Below, piece after piece: positions 43,490 through 49,555 of a stretch of DNA of 49,555 nucleotides. The notes beneath the pieces are model-generated. The model worked only from the letters and a program-made list of their open reading frames with translations. It ran no database searches and was not told the DNA's origin. Numbering within the stretch: position 1 is the first letter of the stretch; each line of letters opens with the position of its first letter. Position numbers and translations under genes: made by a program. Source of the stretch: Symsagittifera roscoffensis (Eukaryota; Xenacoelomorpha; Acoela; Convolutidae); NCBI RefSeq assembly GCF_963678635.1, contig NW_026971127.1:1-49555 (forward strand), given 5' to 3'.

Positions 43490-44005
43490 TTTTAAAAAGT
43501 TTTTTTCTGTAACTGTTCAAATTTTCGTAGATTTTCTTACAACTTAGATAAATTTACTGCTTTTGAAAGCTGAGCAGAAGTTGAAAAATTGAGTTTAAAG
43601 TAGAAGTTATGGGAAACTTCAGATGCTTCTAACTGTTTCCAAACAGTTTTGTTGACTGTCACTTAATAATTGTTTACTTTTACATGAAACAGTAAGCTTA
43701 ATTGCGATGTGATTTTGAGGTCAAAAACATCAGTTAGGGTTTTTTCAGCAGCTTAAGCTTCAGCAGAAGTTACGGCTGCCTTTTTGGTTCAACTGAATAC
43801 TGAAAAACTCATTTCTACTATTGATGAAAACTTAGTCAGAAAAAGAAACTTGTTGAATAAATAAATTGAATTAATGATGATGAGGTTAAGTTTGACAGAA
43901 ATGATAATAAAAAGATAATGATTGTGGATTAGATTTAGGCAGTAGAAGGAAACTGAATTATCATCAAATGTTTATTGATGATTTCAGTATAAACTATATT
44001 TAGTA
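43490..44005. other. Intergenic region between the IGFBP-type and 601/603-aa genes (right)
   Basis: Counterpart of 7072-7588, including the AATAAA poly(A) signal of the 603-aa gene on the minus strand near 43970. Confidence 0.5.
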
Positions 44006-45817
44006 TTAGGGTTTTTGAGGTGTGCAATCATTTGTCATCTTCAGTCCAACAGGTCTCGGAACCTCCGTCCCATTCACCAACTCCGACACCCTGTCAAACA
44101 CACTTGTCAATGAGTCCGACAGATCCATGATTGGACTCAAGCTATCCGACAAAGGAGGGGAAGGAAATATAGGACCCGTTTCACTTTTCACCATAGTCGG
44201 AAAAGATCCAAAGACGCTTCCAAAGCCACTATGGTCTGAGCTACTGTTATCCGTATTATGATGACTCATCCTAAAATGGTTCACGCCTGAAGCATTCATC
44301 GCCTCTCGCTTGACTTGTTTATGTTGCTGTGCAGCCATTAAAGGAACCAAGTTTTTCACGCTGTAAGTCGAAGGCAAACTGTCTATATTTCGCTGCTTGC
44401 AAGCATCGCATTTCTTGAAGAACAAACAGCTCCTTGCCGCAGAAAGGATAGATCTTTGTTTTTGGTTCAAGCATTTTCCAAAGTCCAGGTCATCGACTGC
44501 GGGAAACCAGTTCAGAACCAGAACTGTCAAGCTGTTCACGAACGATTCAGGAATAAGTTCAAGGTTATTTTTCACGCGTGAACTCGTGTTTAGATGCATG
44601 GCCTTGAAACTTCCGTAATGCAGCACGAACAGAGCTTGGACAAAAATAGACGGATATTTGTACTTTAGGAAAATTTTGTACATAAACTGGTCGTCCAGTT
44701 CGAAAACGTCCAGGGGCGGGATAATGTCAAGAATTTTCACTTTATGCACGTTGCAATCAGCATGCAAGTCCTCGATTCTGATCTGGACTGGTGCCTGGAT
44801 ATACTTCGGTCCAGACATTTCACCCGAAAGGGAATGGTAATCTGGCGGAGATGACGACGACGCGGATGACAATCCTGAGCTAGAAGGTCCCTCCGAAGGC
44901 TTTGGCGTTGTCGGTACCTGGGCTGCTCCTCGGTTTTGCTGAACCGAGGAACCCTGATTTTGGGCTAGCGACACGAGCTGCGAAGTGAAAGTCTGGGGTT
45001 GGGACGTTACTTGACTAGTGTTGGAAACAATCGATTTGTTTCTTTCATCGGTGAAACTCGCCGAGCTTGTTGATGGCACTGGCGCCTTGTTACTATTTTG
45101 AATCATGTTAGAAGGGTTAAATATATTCGGAGAGTTAACTTGAAAAGGGAATCCAATGTTCAACTTGGGAAAATTTCCAATAGACTCAAATCTTCGGTTC
45201 AAAGCTCGCAGATTGACCATGGTTTCAAGCGCTTGTTGAGGTGTTTTCGAAGGACTCAAGTGCATAGGCGATAGTTTAGGAACTTGTGAACAGACTGCAC
45301 TGGAAGGATCCATATTTCCAGGGCCATTCGGCACTTCGACCTCCAGTTTTTGACCGTGTCGATCCGTCGAACCTTTTTCACTTAAATGCTGCGGTGAAAC
45401 ATTCGGGTTGTTCCTCCTGATTTCCAGAAGCAATTTTGACGATAGCTGCTGGAATTGAGAATCAATCTCTGATTTGACTATTGATGACATGTTTATGGCA
45501 AGTTTCTGTGGCAGGTCACGTAGATACTGTTTGATCATCGCAAGTTCGTCAGTGATTCGCTCAAGACTCTCAAAAATAAATTCGCTTTCATCGAAAGTTT
45601 TGAAACTTGATGAGTTGCCTTCAAGTCTAGGTCTTTTTAAATTAGGGTTTTCGCCTCCTTGTTGATTACGAATGTTAGCCGGGTGAGTAGACTGGGAAAC
45701 ATACGATGGCTCTACTTTTCTTTTCTGGCTGTGAGTTTGGCCTATGCCTTTCGATCCTTGTCCTTGGGAATCATCAGGCGCAGCAGGCTTCGAAAGATCC
45801 AAGGCGTTGTTTTCCAT
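44006..45817 (-). CDS. Putative nuclear regulator with BEN-like C-terminal region, 603 aa (right copy)
   Basis: Right-arm partner of the 601-aa ORF, open throughout. It differs by an extra QG dipeptide near residue 20 (SQGQGSKG, a 6-nt tandem gain) and two substitutions. ALDLS, QKRKVE, KRPRLE, VKSE and VKRE motifs are all kept. Near-identity of a 1.8-kb intronless frame, while flanking non-coding DNA has drifted, indicates purifying selection and supports a real gene. A conserved pyrimidine tract and AG at 45861-45860 precede the start, as in the left copy. Confidence 0.82.
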   Translation of the reverse strand: MENNALDLSKPAAPDDSQGQGSKGIGQTHSQKRKVEPSYVSQSTHPANIRNQQGGENPNLKRPRLEGNSSSFKTFDESEFIFESLERITDELAMIKQYLRDLPQKLAINMSSIVKSEIDSQFQQLSSKLLLEIRRNNPNVSPQHLSEKGSTDRHGQKLEVEVPNGPGNMDPSSAVCSQVPKLSPMHLSPSKTPQQALETMVNLRALNRRFESIGNFPKLNIGFPFQVNSPNIFNPSNMIQNSNKAPVPSTSSASFTDERNKSIVSNTSQVTSQPQTFTSQLVSLAQNQGSSVQQNRGAAQVPTTPKPSEGPSSSGLSSASSSSPPDYHSLSGEMSGPKYIQAPVQIRIEDLHADCNVHKVKILDIIPPLDVFELDDQFMYKIFLKYKYPSIFVQALFVLHYGSFKAMHLNTSSRVKNNLELIPESFVNSLTVLVLNWFPAVDDLDFGKCLNQKQRSILSAARSCLFFKKCDACKQRNIDSLPSTYSVKNLVPLMAAQQHKQVKREAMNASGVNHFRMSHHNTDNSSSDHSGFGSVFGSFPTMVKSETGPIFPSPPLSDSLSPIMDLSDSLTSVFDRVSELVNGTEVPRPVGLKMTNDCTPQKP

Positions 45818-45861
45818 TCTGGATTAATTCGTCTCGGGACTTCGAATCAATGTCCGGACCT

Positions 45862-47651
45862 AAGAAAAACAGTTTTTTAAAAGACAGAGAAAAAGTGAAT
45901 TCTTATTTTTATTCGATTCCTGAATTCAGTCCGTTGATATCAGATATCCTTTAATTAGAGTTCAAAATTAAGATTGTAATTAAATTTACGTTTGCTAATG
46001 TGCTCAGTTTCTAACGCACAGCAGAGAAAAATAATGAACATTTGCATTTACATTAATGATAAAAATAATGAACTCACTTCAATTAGGAGAATGGAGCAAG
46101 CTGAAAAAATGTTGACCTCCCAAACGGATAGTTTAAAAATCAGATCATCGCCAATCAAACTGACACAACAACAGGATGTGTAAAATTGACTGTGAAATCA
46201 TTGCTTTACATTTAGATTATTACACATTGCAAACATCAACAAACACCTAGCGCATTATATGGGTAACAAATAAGTGAGCAAATGCGTATATGGTTATATG
46301 GTAAGTAATAATGTGAGTTGTGAGTATAGGCGAGCTAGTTGTGATTATGGGTCCGATGAAATGCGATGGTAGCTCCTCTTGTATTGTTACATGCTTGTAT
46401 AATTGTATACGTGAACCGCTATATTGTCTCATATTTAGATTAGTGGTATGATCAAGTGTTGGTATGTTTGTGTGATCAGAAGTGTTTTGATATTTCGTGT
46501 TTTATTTGATAAACAACAGACTGGTATTACATGAATGCAATCATCGATCGTTTGGCCTTACAAACATCTCGCTCATGAGATGTGCGTATCACTGCATTTT
46601 TAAGAATAGCTAATCCCAAGAGAGCTGAAGTAGCTTTTGATTACAAAATGACGAGGAAAAAATGAAGTTTTCAATTTTTGCATGTTTCCCCCAAACGCAA
46701 AATCAGGGGAAAATGATATGTTTCCACAAACAAAGTGATATGTTTTTCATCCTGTAACGCTCCATTCGGACCAAACGCCATTTGGCTACACGTTAACTGA
46801 AAACTGCTAACTAGCACGCACTAATTATCTCAAAATGGGAAAACTCAAACACCTATAACTTTGCGAAGAAAAGATCACATGTAATTACTTTGTAATTTTG
46901 AGCTTCCACCATCAATACCTTGAACTATATAAAAAAATTCGTCAAAAGTAGCTAAGTAGAAAGTCGGAATTTGTCTGGAGCATGTCGAGAGCGGCACAAA
47001 CTAAACGGAAATTCGGAGCAACAAAACTGCTTAAATCAAGGCGATGCCCTGAGTGTCACAATTGCACTTTTGAATATTCAAAGTTGTCATTAGAAAAAAT
47101 GTGATAACATTCTCAATTTATAGTAGTTTTTAGAAAAAAATTCTGATAAAATTTTCGCTTTTTTTGAAACTCTCAAGTCACAAAATCAAATTCGCACGCA
47201 AATACTGGCAACTCATGATTTGAACAACTATTCCATCTCTAGCATTTATAAACTTATTTATAAATCCTGACTGTTCTCAGTCAGAGACCATTTACATCGA
47301 ACAGAATAGTTGTTCTCCAACTAAACCCACTTTTACTAGTATTTGATTAGGATCTGTTGAGACCTATGAAATAAGAGCAAAATTAGGACCGGTATTCGAC
47401 TAAGAAATTGCTCAAAACTAAGACAGGCCAAAAATATGATAGCGTAACAAACGGACAGTGTACCTAATCAGAAATTTCTTAATGAGTTATCAGCATCTCG
47501 AATCAATTCAAAGCTTAAACATTGGCAGTGCTGATGCGGAATTCGCTTCATAACTTCTTTAACGGAAAAAACTACAAGCAGTACTTTGAATCTCCAATTT
47601 TTACGGCAAAGCAATCCACGTTAGAATCCAATAACTTAAATTCGAATCCAC
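45862..47651. other. Upstream flank of the 603-aa gene, no gene seen
   Basis: Matches about 4346-5223, 2749-2923 and 1270-2005 of the left arm, without the two left-arm inserts. The empty sites of both are visible near 46745 and 46925. Confidence 0.6.
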
Positions 47652-47865
47652 GGCTGTGACAGATTCCGTTCCATGACATATCTCGTCTCATTTAAATTTC
47701 AACAGGTTTCGTCCCCTTTCATAGTGTACACAGATTTCGTCCCACAAATTTGGATATGGGATAAAGGGATGTTGGATATGGGATTAAATCTGTATGGGAC
47801 GGAATCTGTTATTCAAATAAATAGGACGAAATCTGTAGTAGAACGAAATCTGTGCCAATCGAACC
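47652..47865. mobile_element. Right-specific ~214-bp MITE-like insert
   Basis: The left arm runs directly through the site (ATAGTGGATTCGAATG at about 1295-1310). The insert starts GGCTGTGACAGATTCCGTT, and its other end reads, as reverse complement, GGCACAGATTTCGTT. These form imperfect terminal inverted repeats. Inside, (A/G)CAGATT(T/C)CGT(C/T)C and its complement recur about six times in both orientations. No coding capacity. Confidence 0.65.
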
Positions 47866-48046
47866 CGCTATGTGATCTTGTCTCAAATTGTAATTCTGTC
47901 TCATCGGTAATTACATCATAATTAAATTTAACCTAGCATTTGAGCTCAAAAAACTTGGAAATGAAAAAGGGTAATTGATTAAGCGGAAAACTTAAATGAT
48001 AACAATTGATTATATTTTCTTCTTTTCTTTTCGGTAATCATATTCA

Positions 48047-49033
48047 GTTTAACCAATAAAAAAATCAATAGTTTTTTTTATTATTATCGACCATAAACAG
48101 TTTTCTCTGATTTTTAATTTTGTATGCTTCAGCGCGTATCTTAGCATTTCTACTCAGATACCATTTAGTAAATTTGTTACGAAGACTCCTAAAAAAATCC
48201 ATGTTTTCCAAAAAAAAACATTTTTTTCATCATTTCAAAAAGTTATATTTAACAATCTGATTAAATTGAAGAGGCGCACAAAATAATTTTTGGATCGGGT
48301 TGCCTATATCATGCTTTGGTCTTGTTTAGAACTGTACTCAAAATCATGAGTGGAAAATGCAGTTTCAATCCAAATTAAAAAAAATGCAAAAAAAAGAAAG
48401 CAAACAGCCAGTTGCAGAAGAGTCAATGAACGCAAGGAAACAGAAAACACACTGAATTGTTTTTGAAAACACTTCAACTTTGCACTTCAAAGAAAAAACA
48501 TATGACCTTAAACCTCTTTCAGTTATATTTTGCACTATTTTGATAAAAGTAACCAAATTCAAATTCTACAAAACTCATTCAATAGATAAACTTATATTTC
48601 GCTAGAAAGTATGAAAAAATCTAAAATCGAAACTAGATTTCAGTAACGTTTTTCATGATTTTTACGCTTTTGCTGCTCGATAGGGCAGTTCGCCATCTTT
48701 TTAAAGAACTGAACTTAGAAAAAAAAATCATAAATCGAAATTGTAGTATGAACAAATCTAGAGGTTTTTTCTGATCAAACAAGAGAAATCCTCAAAACAT
48801 GTCCAGACTTTCGCGACTATTTGTCCCGACTCTCGCGACTTTCGCGACTTTATATCCAGACTTTTGCGACCAACTGATGGTATGACGAGACTTTCGCGAC
48901 TTCTTGTCCAGACTGTCCAGACTCAAACTCTCTGCGCAACTATTCAATTAGGGTCTGGACTTTCAATTTGCAATCAATGACTAGATACTATGAATCTCTT
49001 TAACTATTGCCCCATTATGGAACCTATAGTAAC
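48047..49033. other. Right-specific ~1-kb insert with TTTCGCGAC repeats
   Basis: It replaces about 12 bp of the left arm (near 1115-1125). At 48795-48960 it carries tandem or dispersed copies of GTCCAGACTTTCGCGAC-like units (CGACTTTCGCGACTT, GTCCAGACTGTCCAGAC). The remainder is AT-rich. No terminal repeats or ORF of note were seen. Confidence 0.6.
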
Positions 49034-49371
49034 AAATTGCTATTCTTATATTGAACTAATTCAACGGTTGATTATATGTGCAATTTGTACCTAGTAACGA
49101 ATCCCCTTCTTTGTGAAACGAGAAATAGTTAAAGAGATCCGATAATACTGGTGCTGGGATTATACTCCATGAAACTCCAGGCTTCAAAAAAACTGAGAAA
49201 AATCGAAGGAGGTATGGATCTACTTAACAATCCCCCCCCCCCCCCCCCCTATGGTACCTACTTAAGAATCTCCACCCCTATAAATAAATACAGTAAAATA
49301 GCACTGAGCTTTCTATTGAGAATTCTAATTTGGCTGCATTCTGATTGGTCTAAAAATCGACCACTTTGATC

Positions 49372-49429
49372 TACTTAACAATCCCCCCCCCCTTTCTTGA
49401 AAGGGGTGGAGATTGTTAAGTAGATCCGA
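49372..49429. repeat. G/C-run hairpin repeat (right)
   Basis: Partner of 521-580: GATCTACTTAACAATC, a C run, CTTTCTTGAAAGG and GATTGTTAAGTAGATCC form a near-perfect hairpin. Confidence 0.75.
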
Positions 49430-49555
49430 AGGTATTTACTGTGTTTTGTGAAAAAGTTTGAAAAACAAGGTTTTGATTAAGTTTTGTGGCCTTTTCAGTT
49501 ACACATCCCAAAATCGATATTTTAGTTACTTTGAATATTGTGTAAAAATGCTCAA

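Larger units (their letters stand above)
24565..49555 (-). repeat. Right arm of the giant inverted duplication
   Basis: This is the reverse-complement counterpart of about 395-21213. It is about 4 kb longer than the left arm, mainly because of a 7.25-kb BEL/Pao insertion (35149-42400), partly offset by the left-specific inserts. The arm begins inside IGFBP exon 2 directly after the N gap. It therefore lacks the Kazal and Ig exons and the downstream tail seen on the left. Confidence 0.95.

Overview
The window is AT-rich animal DNA from an invertebrate. It has spliced genes with GT-AG introns, secreted cysteine-rich domain proteins, long repeat-filled introns and a BEL/Pao LTR retrotransposon. 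I cannot name the species. The dominating structure is one very large inverted duplication. The left arm (about 395-21213) is repeated in reverse orientation as the right arm (24565-49555). Between them lie 3.1 kb of sequence present only on the left (21218-24364) and a gap of exactly 200 N (24365-24564). Coding exons are nearly identical between arms, while introns and flanks differ by many substitutions, small indels and at least seven arm-specific insertions, deletions or replacements. This is what two alleles of a highly heterozygous animal look like, so either two haplotigs were joined head to head across the gap or the genome carries a real palindrome. The sequence alone cannot decide.

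Each arm holds the same three genes. (1) A single-exon ORF of 601/603 aa, probably a nuclear regulator with two basic NLS-like motifs, a CtBP-type ALDLS motif, a predicted coiled coil and a BEN-like C-terminal half (5266-7071 +; 45817-44006 -). (2) A secreted IGFBP-Kazal-Ig protein of the IGFBP7/KAZALD1 type. Its five-exon, 271-aa model is complete on the left (7589-22666 +). The right copy is cut by the gap 10 nt before the end of exon 2. Its signal-peptide exon lies 13.3 kb from exon 2. (3) A six-exon trypsin-like serine protease with an N-terminal C-type-lectin-like domain (515 aa on the left, 20559-14140 -). This gene sits entirely inside intron 1 of the IGFBP-Kazal-Ig gene on the opposite strand, so a protease gene is nested in the gene of a protein with a protease-inhibitor-type Kazal domain. 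In the right copy a 1-nt deletion in an AAT run shifts the frame of exon 3.

The rest is repeats. Arm-specific elements on the left are a 186-bp hairpin element with a 7-bp target duplication (690-875), an AGATCTGAAAT-rich insert (2006-2748), a 1.42-kb element with perfect 32-bp terminal inverted repeats and an internal 30/60-bp minisatellite (2924-4345), and a 1.35-kb segment in intron 1 (10884-12230). On the right they are the BEL/Pao element (35149-42400, 5-bp target duplication GGGTC, intact empty site on the left), a 0.2-kb MITE-like insert (47652-47865) and a 1-kb insert with TTTCGCGAC repeats (48047-49033). Shared repeats include a decayed ~85-bp satellite filling protease intron 4, a 197-bp foldback in protease intron 5, GTCGAC-containing ~90-bp tandem repeats and a tRNA-derived (Lys-like) SINE head.
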